The notes beneath the pieces are model-generated. The model searched no databases. It was not told where the DNA came from and saw only the letters and a list, made by a program, of their open reading frames with translations. 64,000 bases of DNA from NCBI GenBank assembly GCA_035578175.1, contig JAQMRL010000003.1, forward strand, positions 81,231,969 through 81,295,968, given 5' to 3'. This DNA is from Catonia carolina (taxonomy: Eukaryota; Arthropoda; Insecta; Hemiptera; Achilidae). Positions 54,345 to 64,000 of this stretch are shown piece by piece (position 1 is the stretch's first letter; the number at the start of each line of letters is the position of its first letter). Made by a program: the position numbers and the translations under genes.

Positions 54345-55205
54345 ATCCCTAATGTGCTTACGTTGCAATCTGTTCAATTCAGAACAATAAGAAACCCGAT
54401 GACCCAATGAGATGAGAATGATTTTATGTATGGCGTGTAAATGAGGTGTAGTTTTGTACAGACCCAGGCCGATCATTCCTGAGAGAGTATGGTTAAGTAA
54501 ACCCCAACCATCAAGGTACACCGGTAACCACTGTCTAGTATTCAAAACTGTATACAAGTAACTACTACCTTTAGTAGAATTCGAACCAGGAACCTTCGTC
54601 TCCGAAAATCAGCTGTTAGGCCCGTTACATACTGTCGACCAGTCGCCAGCGACCATGAGATTGAAAAGATTATATGCCCATATACGCACTTGGTCGCGGC
54701 AACCAAGAAGTCACCGGCGACTAAAAATACATGGGCAACGCACGGGAGACCAGTTGGTCGTGCCAACTAGTGTAGTGCCTTGTTTCAAATGAGCGCGTTC
54801 AGTATTCGAGAAACTTTGGTGGAGACCAAATTATATTTGTGATGGTGCCAGTTATTGACGGCATTGATGTGTTTAACAGTTCATTAAATGATTTAGCAGA
54901 AATTCTGACTTTAAAAAAATTGTCATATTTTCGTTTGTTTTGGAAAAAACGCAAAGATTCCTTTCTTACGACGTTCTTGGATTAAGCGATGCACCCAGTA
55001 TTTTTTCGTTTTTTGCGCTTATCTTTTATTTAGATCACTGCAAAAATTTCCTCTACGTCCATACTGTTGAATCTTTTGAACGATACTGACACATTTTTAA
55101 CTTTTGGTCGCCAGTTTAGTTTCTGTATTTTGGTTTCCCTGTTTCTGATCGCCGGCGACTGGTCGACAGTGCGTAAAAGCCTTAAACAGCTGACTGGCGG
55201 CGATT
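54345..55205 (-). mobile_element. SINE B interrupted by a Harbinger-like MITE
   Basis: The SINE runs from CCCTAATGTGCTTACG to AAAATCAGCTGTTA. After the MITE it resumes with TTAAACAGCTGACTGGCGGC, which is exactly the continuation seen in the uninterrupted copy at 14.55 kb (CAGCTGTTTAACAGCTG). Confidence 0.92.
54619..55181. mobile_element. Non-autonomous PIF/Harbinger-like MITE
   Basis: A 563-bp element flanked by TTA on both sides (54616-54618 and 55182-55184). The ends GGCCCGTTACATACTGTCG and CGACAGTGCGTAAAAGCC are imperfect inverted repeats followed by the mirrored ACCAGTCGCC-GCGA. The TTA duplication and GG(C/G)C-type ends point to PIF/Harbinger. No transposase present. Confidence 0.85.
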
Positions 55206-55369
55206 TATTTGAAAATAACTTAATTTTATTTTATCGTTTCAATCAACTTATCACGGGATTTTTTCTTCCCATGTTTCACTTCATAGTTCCCAAAATTATT
55301 TCTTTCATCGCTCCATTTTGGTTTGTTTTGCACTTCTCTTGTCTTAAATGAATATGAAGGGAAGGAAGT

Positions 55370-55970
55370 TGCTTTCTTGTCCAGTTTTCAAAAACATATT
55401 TTCACTGAAAATACACGTTTTCAAGCCCCTGAAACCAAAATCCATCTTTTTTACAGATTGTTTTGTATGAATGAGTGTGTGTCTGTTTGAACAAAACAAT
55501 GTATCTCAAAAACAGGACAGCGTACAGAGTTAAAACTTCGAACTTAAGTTAGGTAACCTACTAAAAGGGGGCCCGACCGAATATTTTTGTCAAAATCGGT
55601 CAACTAGAATTAGAATTTATTCGTACAATATTTCTCTTTGTTGCAAATTCCTCAAAAATGGCTCCTACGATTTTTTGTTTAAATTCCCTTATTCTCTGTT
55701 TTTTTATAAACCTTTACAAGATAGAGTAACTGAAATATCTGCTAAAACTCGTGGGGGCTGTGTTTTTGTGGTAATTTTTTCTAAGATTGTAGCATAAATA
55801 TTAAAGTATTTGTATGTACATAGTAGTTTAAGATGTAGAAAATTTAAAAAGCTACAACTTTCATTTCAAATGGAATTTTTAACAATATTTTCTTAGTTTA
55901 GCGTCAATTAGTGATTTTTCGTATTTTCTCATTAAAATCGGTGAAAACTTTAAATTTTTGTGATAAAATG
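55370..55970 (-). repeat. Family T copy, antisense
   Basis: GAAAATACACGTTTTCAAGC near the left, GTGAGTGTG-type region at 55473, AAGTTAGGTAACCTACTA, AAAATCGGTCAACTAGAAT and TCTAAGATTGTAGC are the reverse of the order in 52890-53357. It is more diverged, and (CA)n is reduced to a short GTGTGTGTC. Confidence 0.7.
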
Positions 55971-55984
55971 TTTTGAAATAGGCC

Positions 55985-56670
55985 TAAATGATAATTTTGG
56001 TATATTTAGATCCATTTTTTGCTTCGCAGTTTTTCATAGTATTTCATTTGTAGTTTTTTCGCTAAACTATAACACAATATTTTAATAATCTTCTAAAAGT
56101 AGTTTCATTAGTATTAAGAAACTAAAGTATCGTTTTAATTAAAAACTTACTAATGTAGTACCGTAGTAGTTACAATAGTCAAAATAAATACAGAAGCACT
56201 AAGATGATCTGCCTTTAAACATGGTAAACCATAGTTGGATACATTAATTTTCCTACCACGATTTATCATTTAATGCAAATAGTTTTAGTGCTGTAAGTTG
56301 TAATTAAGAAAATTAAACTGTGTATTGTAATAATCTTTGTAAAGTAATGGGAAAATAAATAAATAATTAGACAAACAAAAGCAAAATTGTATTGTAGGTA
56401 TAAAATTGCAAGCAGTATAGTACTCCACATAGCCGATATTACCTTTATACATTTAGTACGAGGACAACGATATCCTTAAACCAACGGATACATCTAGCCT
56501 AACCTAAACGTTATGATATTTGCCTACGTTACCCCTTTCACTATCCATTCACTTGAAGCTAGATACATACAGATTTCGGTAAGATTTACTTTCAGGTTTT
56601 TTTTGGTCTTTTATTACCACAATTGATCACTTTAGTCAAATTTAGAAAGCTTCTTTCTTTTCATATTCTT
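55985..56670. other. No gene seen
   Basis: AT-rich without recognised features. Confidence 0.5.
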
Positions 56671-56674
56671 TAGC

Positions 56675-57060
56675 TTGATGTTTTGCCAGTATGCCTTCAT
56701 TCGGGCTGATCTTGCTTGCCGAACTTTCTCTGAAACGACCGGTTTCTTCCTGCTTGGGTTCGTTTTTCCACCTGATTTTGTTCAAGAAAAGATAGCCTTT
56801 TCTTCTTTTTTGTGTCTGTTATGGGTTCGTTTTCTTTATATACCTGTACGTTTGTTAGAATTCTCCATTGCCATTCTACTTTGTTTTTCTTTTTTATGCA
56901 GGTTCTTAGGATTTGTCTTTAGAGTTTTAGGATATTTTCTATTGCTTTTGTCTTGGTCACTTTTGCTAATGTTTCACTGCCACATGTAACTTGTGGTTGT
57001 ATGACTGTTTTGTAGTGTTTAATTTTTGTTTGTACAGATAAGCTTTTTTTGTATGCTTTT
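56675..57060 (-). pseudogene. Non-LTR retrotransposon RT C-terminal remnant
   Basis: The minus strand read across shifts gives LSVQTKIKHYKTVIQPQVTC, GSETLAKVTKTKAIENIL, RQILRTCIKKKNKVEWQWR and RRLSFLEQNQ. The order fits the LINE region after the RT (KxxxYKxVIxPxVTYGxExW ... RKILRxI). It is a different family from the 45.7-kb element. Confidence 0.65.
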
Positions 57061-57409
57061 TGGTTTATTATCTGTTTCTTCCAATATAAATGTTACTAAA
57101 TTTTAAGATGTACAGCCTCGAAAATAATAATTATAAAGACGATAACAACAAAAACAATACAGACGAAGTTTGTTTTATTGTTCCGTCCAACCTTGGGAAT
57201 AAAATGACATTGAACTATATTTAGTTCCATACTGAAAATGATAATGATGTATTTTTTGTACGCATTAATTTTTCGGGTAGTTATACTAATTTATTGATTA
57301 TTTTAATATTTTTTTAAAATAATCAAATCAGGAAAATAATAATCTGTTCTTTTACAGAAACAAGAGCAATTAGTAATAAAGTTAAAATTGAATATACAAA
57401 CATACACCA

Positions 57410-57485
57410 ACGTTACGAAACTAGAGTTTGATCTTCATTCACAGCCAGAAAATCCGTATCATCAGCAAAAATTACGAAAACTCTA
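57410..57485 (-). pseudogene. LINE RT motif C fragment (FADDTD)
   Basis: The minus strand reads VFVIFADDTDFLAVNEDQTL, the catalytic FADD box of a non-LTR RT with its usual following residues. It may belong with the fragment at 56675-57060, which would be downstream in the same orientation. Confidence 0.65.
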
Positions 57486-57489
57486 TTTT

Positions 57490-58485
57490 CTGAAGTCGGT
57501 AAATATCAATTTTGATATTAGATTGAAATTTCTTTATTTGTAACATAATTGAAATGTAATATGAATTTTTTATTTTATCTATTTTGAAACGAGGACTGAA
57601 ATTATTTATTTAGACGAACAGGTAAATTATCTAGTATTTTGGTCCTTTTAAATCTTCAAATTCTAATTTCTTCTTTTTTGTAAGTCATGGTGGATGGGAT
57701 ACTTCATTAGACACGTATAAAGGTTTACAAAAAAATTGAAGAATAATGTTTACAATTTATAAAAACCATTCAAATAATTTCTATGTAGATTACTGCGCAA
57801 TACAAATTCAGAATAATATAGTGAAAAATTGTATTGCATGCTTGGTATTTTTCATAATGAAATTTGTTTCAAGTGAAATTTCTGGAAAGTTTTTCTTTGA
57901 AAATATTTATGGGAAAAGATACTTCATGGTTTACATTATTTTTTTTAGGTTATTGGACCTTAATGATCTATAGAAAAAATAGAGCATTAGTTCTTTGCTC
58001 TCCTCCATCGCTTCCTTACTCTTCACCTCCTGCTCCTCCACGTTTTCCTCTTCTTTAGTCTTCCCCTTCTCCTTCGCCTTTTCGCCTCCTTCTTCTTCTT
58101 CGCCTTCCCCTCCAATGCTGGATGGCCTGTTCTAATATCCTCTGCGATGAGTAATTCTCATTCACCTCTTCCTAGCCATCCCTCTGACACCGTCCGCTTA
58201 CCGTATTTGTGGTCTTCCAAAATCTCAGATTGTTTCACGAGGCCACCAATGGATCACCCTATGTGCCCAACTATCGTTCCTCTGCCTCACCACAAATGTC
58301 CAATTCATCTTCATTTGAGATCTGCCATACGTTCTTCTTTTTTTTTAAATTTTAGGCTGATTATCAAATTCCTAAAATGTAATTAAGTAGTTTCTAGCAT
58401 TCATGAAATATTACGATTTAAGAGGTGAGCATATTGTGTGGCAATTAATACTATTATACCACTGGTATCACTTAGGCCTAGTGAT
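57490..58485. other. No gene seen; C/T-rich patch
   Basis: 58000-58120 is a pyrimidine-rich stretch of CCTCC/CTTCT words. Open frames here reflect composition. Confidence 0.5.
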
Positions 58486-58494
58486 AAACTAAGT

Positions 58495-58730
58495 TAATTG
58501 GGAGTTAATAAATTTTTTCTCGAGTTTTGTTTAGAGGTAAATAGGATCATATGGAGTTAACATTATTTACATCTAATTAAATTTGGAGTTAATATGGTTA
58601 TTATCACTTCAAAGTAGGTTCAAAGTAGGCAGGTAAGAGTTAACACTGCATACCATTAGATTGGAATTTTTCACTGAATTTAAAGGTAGTGTTAACTCAG
58701 TTTTGCTAAAGCTGGAGTTAACATCTTTTC
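58495..58730. repeat. GGAGTTAAC-rich short repeat cluster
   Basis: GGAGTTAAT or GAGTTAAC occurs at about 58501, 58553, 58585, 58637 and 58714, and in inverted form at 58688-58698. GAGTTAACACT (58637-58647) and AGTGTTAACTC (58688-58698) form a perfect 11-bp inversion. Confidence 0.75.
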
Positions 58731-59360
58731 CTACGGTAAAGGAGCTAACTGCGTCCTTGTATAGTACATTTCACGAAAGACTAGATGACCATCCAGACCA
58801 ACTAGCCCGTGATCTAGCTACAAGGAACTTTCCAACTGCGTCGTTTAAAGCGAAAATTGTGTGGAGACCTCTTGGTCTGAATAACGGACGAAGTTTTGAA
58901 CGGAGAATGTATCACTGGGTACCTCTTCTCCTTTTTTTTCTCTTTAATTCTTTATTTACAACTGTAAAATGTTACAACAAGCAAATGTGATGATTATCAT
59001 AATAATGTAAATGACATGATAGGCATGAGAGGGGTAAGGGCCCCCATTGGTGCCTCCCCAAGAATGAAATTTGTATATCAAATTAGTAGGTCTCTAATCC
59101 AGCGTCTTTTAAGGCGTCTAGGGGGATTATCAGGTAAATGGACGGAGGAAAGTGAACGCACCAGGGGGTGCTCGTGTTCGTGTGACTTGTCGTGAAAGCG
59201 TTTGTATAGGTATTCAAGGGAATTTTGTACAAGTGGTGTTTTCAAATCTGTATGTAATCTCTTCTCCTTCAAGTGAAATTCCCCTCCGCCATTTAAAAAT
59301 CAAATACGGAAGTTGTGCAGCTCAATTTACAGTACCGTAATAAAAATGAAAGACCAAAAG
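58720..59360 (+). pseudogene. Jockey-type LINE tail (LDDHPDQL family) carrying a nested LINE
   Basis: Reads VKELTASLYSTFHERLDDHP then DQLARDLATRNFPTASFKAK and, after shift, the 3' UTR GAATGTATCACTGGGTACC. The UTR resumes at 59260 after the nested insertion with CTTCAAGTGAAATTCCCC, GTGCAGCTCAATTTACAG and GTACCGTAATAAAAAT. It matches the order in 25480-25760. Confidence 0.9.
58934..59259 (-). mobile_element. 5'-truncated jockey-type LINE nested in another LINE tail, with TSD
   Basis: Flanked by a perfect 11-bp duplication, CTCTTCTCCTT, at 58923-58933 and 59260-59270. On the minus strand it begins LHTDLKTPLVQNSLEYLYKR, continues FHDKSHEHEHPLVRSLSS and HLPDNPPRRLKRRWIRDLLI, stops at about 59078, and has a short 3' UTR and poly(A) (T run at 58934-58939). 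Confidence 0.93.
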
Positions 59361-60455
59361 ACACCCTTTCCTAAGGTACTGATATTACATTTCTAAGATT
59401 ATAAATCTTCTATGACAATACAACACTGAAAAATCTGAAGGTAATACAACAGGATTTCACTTTTTTCTGGTCTAAAAACATATTAGTAAACATATTGATT
59501 ATGTCGCTTGTATATCACTAGATTATAAATAGAACTCTGCATTTATTTTCTACATTTTCTGTCATTTATTTCTTGTTAATCAATATCAACAGACGTTTAA
59601 CAGAAAATACATAGTTTTACAAAAAAAATCTGTATCCTGGAAATCTATCCTGAATAATAAGTCACTTTGCATGGTTGTTTTATAAGATAATGTTTTAATA
59701 TCTATGTGCAAACTATTTTTTTTTAATTATAAATTTTGCACATGATTTCCCCTAAAATTGTGTATGATAGATATTAGGTATGAATCGAGTGTAAGTTTGC
59801 CTATATGCATGGGGGTTTTATAAGCGGGTACAAGTGCATTCGAGAATATGCGTTGCGTGTAGGAAGGGGTTGGAGGGTAGTAGGGTGGTCAGTTGTTGGT
59901 TGATAAAGAGGGAGAGAGAGAGTGATAGAATATAACAGAACAGAAGAGAAGAGGGAGAAAGAGTGATAGCCGTTGTCCTGGTGAAAGTGAAATAATTTCA
60001 GGCGAGCGCTGCGCTTGCCGGCGATGTCGATTATAAACTGCTAGCTAGAGCTCTTTATATGTGTAGGTCCAGTGAGTGTACCGTCTGATTAGTATGCAGG
60101 ACAACTAACACTCACTCATGGGTTGTCCTCCTCTCTCTCCAATCGATTCGACAACTAAACCAAACTGAACTCAACAATTCACCCACAAATGCAACGGCAT
60201 ACTTTGAGTTTTACTCTGATATCACTTCTAGCTCTTCTAATATTCCTACCTATGCACGCCCTCAATTATGTACAACTACATCCATTTCGAAACTAAAAAT
60301 TCCATTATGTTTATGGTGGTCATAAACCTGTACCTACAAAAACATTATTTTCATGGATCAAAACAAAAAGTCATAAAATATACTAATTAAATTCATACAA
60401 TAACTGTAAAATTGGACTGAAAAAGCTGGTACCATATCTAAAGTACAGTAGGATA
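59361..60455. other. No gene assigned; GC-richer patch with GAGAG words
   Basis: 59810-60180 contains GAGGGAGAGAGAGAGTGA, CAGGCGAGCGCTGCGCTTGC and CTCCTCTCTCTCC. It is unlike the surrounding AT-rich DNA and could be a promoter or a non-coding exon. No coding frame recognised. Confidence 0.4.
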
Positions 60456-60461
60456 TTTGTT

Positions 60462-60643
60462 TTATCTATTTAACGTCAAATCAACTGCAAGGTCATTAGC
60501 GACGCAAAGGGGGTGTAATTATGCTTAATGAGGACGAAATGATTTTTTAAGGTATAAAAATATGCCTGCCTGAGTGGCATTCAAACCCCGGACCGCATGA
60601 TGAGAGACGAGCACGTTTCCAACTACGCCGATGCGGCCGGCCC
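60462..60643 (-). mobile_element. SINE A copy (tail type 1)
   Basis: An antisense copy: AACGTCAAATCAACTGCAAG and GTCATTAGCGACG (tail), ATGCCTGCCTGAGTGGC (body), then B-box and A-box regions ending GCGGCCGGCC. Confidence 0.88.
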
Positions 60644-60649
60644 AACAAT

Positions 60650-61520
60650 AGGATTTATTGACTAAGTAAACTTAACAAATGGCCAAGTAGTAGGCGGGTC
60701 TTTGGAAGTATTACATAAAAAGTTATTTATTTTGACTAGTAAAGTAGAAACAAAATTATTAAGCACTACGGAAAACAATCTACAGTACTCTGCATCTTTC
60801 AACTGGATAAAATATGTAGCGAGTTGAATCTTTGTACATTGACAACAAAAAGGCCAATCAGTTTCAAGATAATGGTTAGAGATTCGGTGTTGGATCAAAT
60901 GTCTGCCTTCAGTTATTTTGGTTGCACTCTAACGCACAAAAAATACATGGATAAATAAAATAAATAAATCTTTATTTTTGTCAGCGACCAAAAAAAAAAA
61001 GTTGACACCGTCAAGTACAGTACAGTATTATACGTACGGTACGTTTGAATCTATTTTAACAAAAATGTTTGTTTACAGTTTAATATAAGTATTCTCTAAA
61101 ACATAAGATAAAACAAAAAAATAACTTGTACATTAAATTACTACTTAAATTTTACTAAAATTGTACATAGGAATGATAGGTTTACCATTTACACTAACAA
61201 TGTTTCATAATATTCTAAATTCTATACAGATTACACTTAGAGAGCATTCTTTGTAAGATATTTTAGGAAATCAGAATAAAATGCATGTTTTGTTAAAAAA
61301 ACTTTTATTTACCGATCAAAGGTTTTTAAATTAATTAATCTTACTTTAGATGGTAATTTGTTGAAAAACCGAACGGAATTGTAGTGAATTCCTTTCGAGA
61401 ACTTTGAAGTTCTATATTTTTCATTCGTATTCATCATTATGGCGAGTTTCATAATTTTATGATTGCACTTATTTTATGTTAATAACACAGAGTTCCTTTT
61501 CGCAAATTTTAATATTTAAT
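60650..61520. other. No confident gene; weak LINE-like frame
   Basis: The minus frame 60662-60898 (HLIQHRISNHYLETDWPFCC) faintly resembles the C-rich end of LINE RNase H regions, but the match is too short to call. The remainder is AT-rich. Confidence 0.35.
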
Positions 61521-61523
61521 GTA

Positions 61524-62479
61524 TAGGGTGATTCAAAAAGAGCGCCGGTTTTGATATATCAAATTAAGAGATCTATTTTATTGAAAAACTGAAAATAAAT
61601 ACATCAACAAGTTCATCTTACCTTCCGATCTCATGTATGAAAAATGATATCATGCATGTGTCCTCCTCTACTGCGCTGGCACGCATCAATTCTGTCCATG
61701 AAATTGGATATTACTGCACGACAAGTTTCGACTTCCATTTGCCCGATAACCCGTCGAATTTCCTCCTTCAAGTCATTGATGTTTCGGGGTTTATTGGCAG
61801 AAACCAATGACTTCAGATGACCCCAAAGGTGAAAGTCACAAGGCGTCAAGTCACACGACCTTGGTGGCCATTGATGGTCGGAATTACGAGAAATGATGCG
61901 ATCCTGGAACCGTTCACTGAGCAACAACATTGTTTCTCGTGCAGCAACTGAATTTTATACGGGTGATATTGGAGATCGTACCGAAGAATTCTCCGTACAG
62001 AAGAACATCGTAAACCCAATTGTTGAGAACGGCGACGTATTGATTTTGCTGGGCTAACAGCCACACTGTCACGAACCAACGCAACGTTCTGCTCAGTTCG
62101 GCCAGAACGACGACGTCCAGAACTTTTAAGGTCGACTGTTGAACCCGTCTCAAAAAACTTTTTCATGAGCCTGCGAACTGTTGATTCATTCGGTGCTTCA
62201 TTACGTCCAAGAGTACCGCGAAGTCGCCTGACAGTAGCCGCATAACTCTCTCCACTCTGGTAAAATGTTTTGACGATTAACACTCGTTGTGCAATAGTAA
62301 ACTTCTCCATGGTTAGACACAGACTGCTAGAGTACTACACTGCGAACAAGAGAAACTACAACTGAATCGTCAATCGGAATGTTCTCCAAAATAGAAATGA
62401 GGTCTAACAATGTTGCCAACCGATAAACAAACATTTACCAGCCGTTTAAAAACCGGCGCTCTTTTTGAATCACCCGTTA
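61524..62479 (-). mobile_element. Internally deleted Tc1/mariner-type element (DUF4817-like HTH)
   Basis: Inverted ends GGGTGATTCAAAAAGAGCGC and GCGCTCTTTTTGAATCACCC, with TA at 61522-61523 and 62480-62481. On the minus strand, frame 1 (62310-61930) gives MEKFTIAQRVLIVKTFYQSG ... ESTVRRLMKKFFETGS, SIRRRSQQLGL and YHPYKIQLLHE, the complete HTH part. Frame 2 gives ARETMLLLSERFQDRIISRN, QWPPRSCDLTPCDFHLWGHL and GGHMHDIIFHT at the stop (61631). The join falls in the codons around CACGAGAAAC and shifts the frame. The DDE core between KIQL and the HTARET motif, with the first two catalytic acids, is gone. Confidence 0.93.
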
Positions 62480-62481
62480 TA

Positions 62482-63735
62482 TAAAGAGAAGGTAAGGGGA
62501 GAATGCTCCCCTACTTCATTATGGTCCATAGCACACAAACTATCTTTGCAAAAATAATGCCTTGGAATGTTTGCGATAATAGTAATTGCTATTTTTGTAT
62601 GCGAAAAATCTTAAGGTATTCGGTTGAGTTGCCCCACTGACTATCGCGTAGTTGAGTAACGAGTAGACGTTGGTAGCAAGATACACAGATTTCATGCAGT
62701 GTGTAGAGCTATACACCGTAACCGGAAACAAAAGGTAAGAAAGAAAGCTAAGTTAAAATCTCATAAGAAATTGGCTTTTTTCGTATTGGCTTATGAAAGT
62801 AACATCTGGACTACAGATTTATGAGAGGAAACAGACTGCGTGCAGCAGAAATGAGATTCCTCCGGGCTGTCAAAGTTGTTCCAGATTAAACAGGCTTTGA
62901 AGTGAATGTATTTGATCATATGGGAGTATAATCACTGATTACTAATATCATTGAGTACACAAAGAGCTATAGTGATGGTGTTAAACGGATGGTTCCAGGA
63001 ATAATCCACCTCGAGGCACTGAGGTAAAGATCTGAAGGAAATAGTGGTGCGGGTAACCCTGGGAGTAGATGATCAGAGTCACTGTTCTTATCAGTGAGGA
63101 GGGAACATGTATCTGTGATGGAGAAAGAAGATGACTTAACTAACTTTTTGTAATTTTACTTGATAGCCTGCAATTAATAGGGCGTCATCTTCTTCTTATC
63201 TATCCATTAAAACTTTTAGGATTCACATCACCAATAGTAAGAATTAAACCAATAGTTATTAAGTTTAACCAAGCGATAAACTCTTCATCAAGGAAATCCT
63301 GCCACCAGTCTCTTTTAAAACTTCCACTTAGGCATTCTAACTCTTTGTTTCAACGTGATCTCCTATCTAAATTAAGATAATTTTAATTGAGTTGTGTAAA
63401 AAAGTCTCTCATATCCACCCTTAACGTTGATTGAAACTAAAATTCTCTGAACCATTTCCCTTTTCAATGTGGCGTGTGAGGTGCGAACATCAAGTCTTTA
63501 TGAGGGACTACACGCAATATATTTTTTTTTTAAGTTTTTTAAACTGTTTCTATATTATTTGAATTGATTTGTTGTGTTCAACCTGCAATATTGAGTTAAG
63601 GTTTGTTTTGAAATGTTAAATGATTAATCTGATCCGTAGAAACAAAATCAAAAAACTATAAAATGTATTCCGTGATGTACCATAAAATGTTGTATTGTTC
63701 GGAAATGTACAAAATATGAGTAACTTTTTTTAATC
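62482..63735. other. No gene seen
   Basis: Mixed composition without recognised coding; short open frames lack motifs. Confidence 0.5.
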
Positions 63736-63739
63736 CATA

Positions 63740-64000
63740 ATGCGTGTACTTTGCAGTCTGTTTAATGAACAATAAGGAACTCAATGACCCAATGAGATAA
63801 AAATGATACATATGACGTTTAAATGAGGAGTAGTCTTGTAAAGACCGTTCATTTGTGAGAGAGTATGTTTAATTGAACTCCAATTATCAAAGTGCATCGG
63901 TAACCACTGTCATAACCGTATAAAAGTAACTAACTAACATTACTAGGATTTGAACTGCAGAACCTACGTCTCCAAAATCAGCTTTTAAACAGCTGACTCA
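63740..64000 (-). mobile_element. SINE B copy running to the window edge
   Basis: GAACAATAAGGAACTCAATG, ACCCAATGAGATAAAAATG, the B-box region TAGGATTTGAACTGCAGAAC and CAGCTTTTAAACAGCTGACT at the edge. The A-box end lies beyond the window. Confidence 0.88.

Noticed and set aside
60662..60898. Possible LINE RNase H zinc-knuckle-like end
   Set aside because: Only a few cysteines in loose spacing; too weak to call.

Overview
The window is AT-rich animal DNA (roughly 30% GC by eye) and looks like a transposon-dense intergenic region of an arthropod, most likely an insect. The evidence is a Methuselah-type GPCR (an arthropod family), jockey-type and RTE/'craniofacial development protein 2-like' non-LTR retrotransposons, Tc1/mariner, pogo, hAT, Harbinger and TTAA-specific DNA elements, and tRNA-headed SINEs. 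The large-genome style would fit a hemipteran, but nothing seen fixes the order or species.

Only one ordinary cellular gene is convincing: an intronless 534-codon Methuselah-like receptor on the minus strand (28236-29840). The other long intact frame (45712-48675, minus) is the 987-aa endonuclease/reverse transcriptase of a full-length non-LTR retrotransposon with a perfect 12-bp target-site duplication. Nearly every other recognisable coding stretch is a 5'-truncated LINE tail or an internally deleted transposase.

Layout. 0-1.45 kb: an LTR-like repeat carrying an 18-unit, 45-bp minisatellite. 3-11 kb: interspersed family A copies, SINEs, and a TTAA element (7634-8486) that splits a family A copy and itself contains a SINE. 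11-14.3 kb: pogo, LINE and SINE fragments. 16-18.7 kb: a young jockey tail with target-site duplication and a chimeric jockey/RTE-like copy with a nested repeat. 20.5-23.6 kb: LINE tails, a mariner MITE and a TTAA element inserted in a LINE frame. 24.6-27.8 kb: a TIR repeat family, a hAT-like element containing a jockey tail, a SINE and a long hairpin. 28-30 kb: a mariner remnant and the receptor gene. 33-34.8 kb: a deleted mariner-type element and LINE tails. 38435-41964: a 3.5-kb fold-back element with about 710-bp nearly identical inverted arms around a truncated mariner and a scrambled host-like or transposon domain. 42.6-45.7 kb: transposase and jockey fragments, a second minisatellite and an A-rich tract. 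45689-49062: the full-length LINE. 50-55.2 kb: jockey tail, hAT end, TIR repeat with (CA)n, and a Harbinger-like MITE inside a SINE. 56.6-60.7 kb: LINE fragments, a LINE nested in a LINE, and a SINE. 61524-62479: a second deleted mariner-type element. 63.7 kb to the end: a SINE.

No operon, CRISPR array or prokaryote-like system is present. The main interest lies in nested insertions whose target sites can be read directly, the fold-back element, and repeat families with unexpected internal structure.
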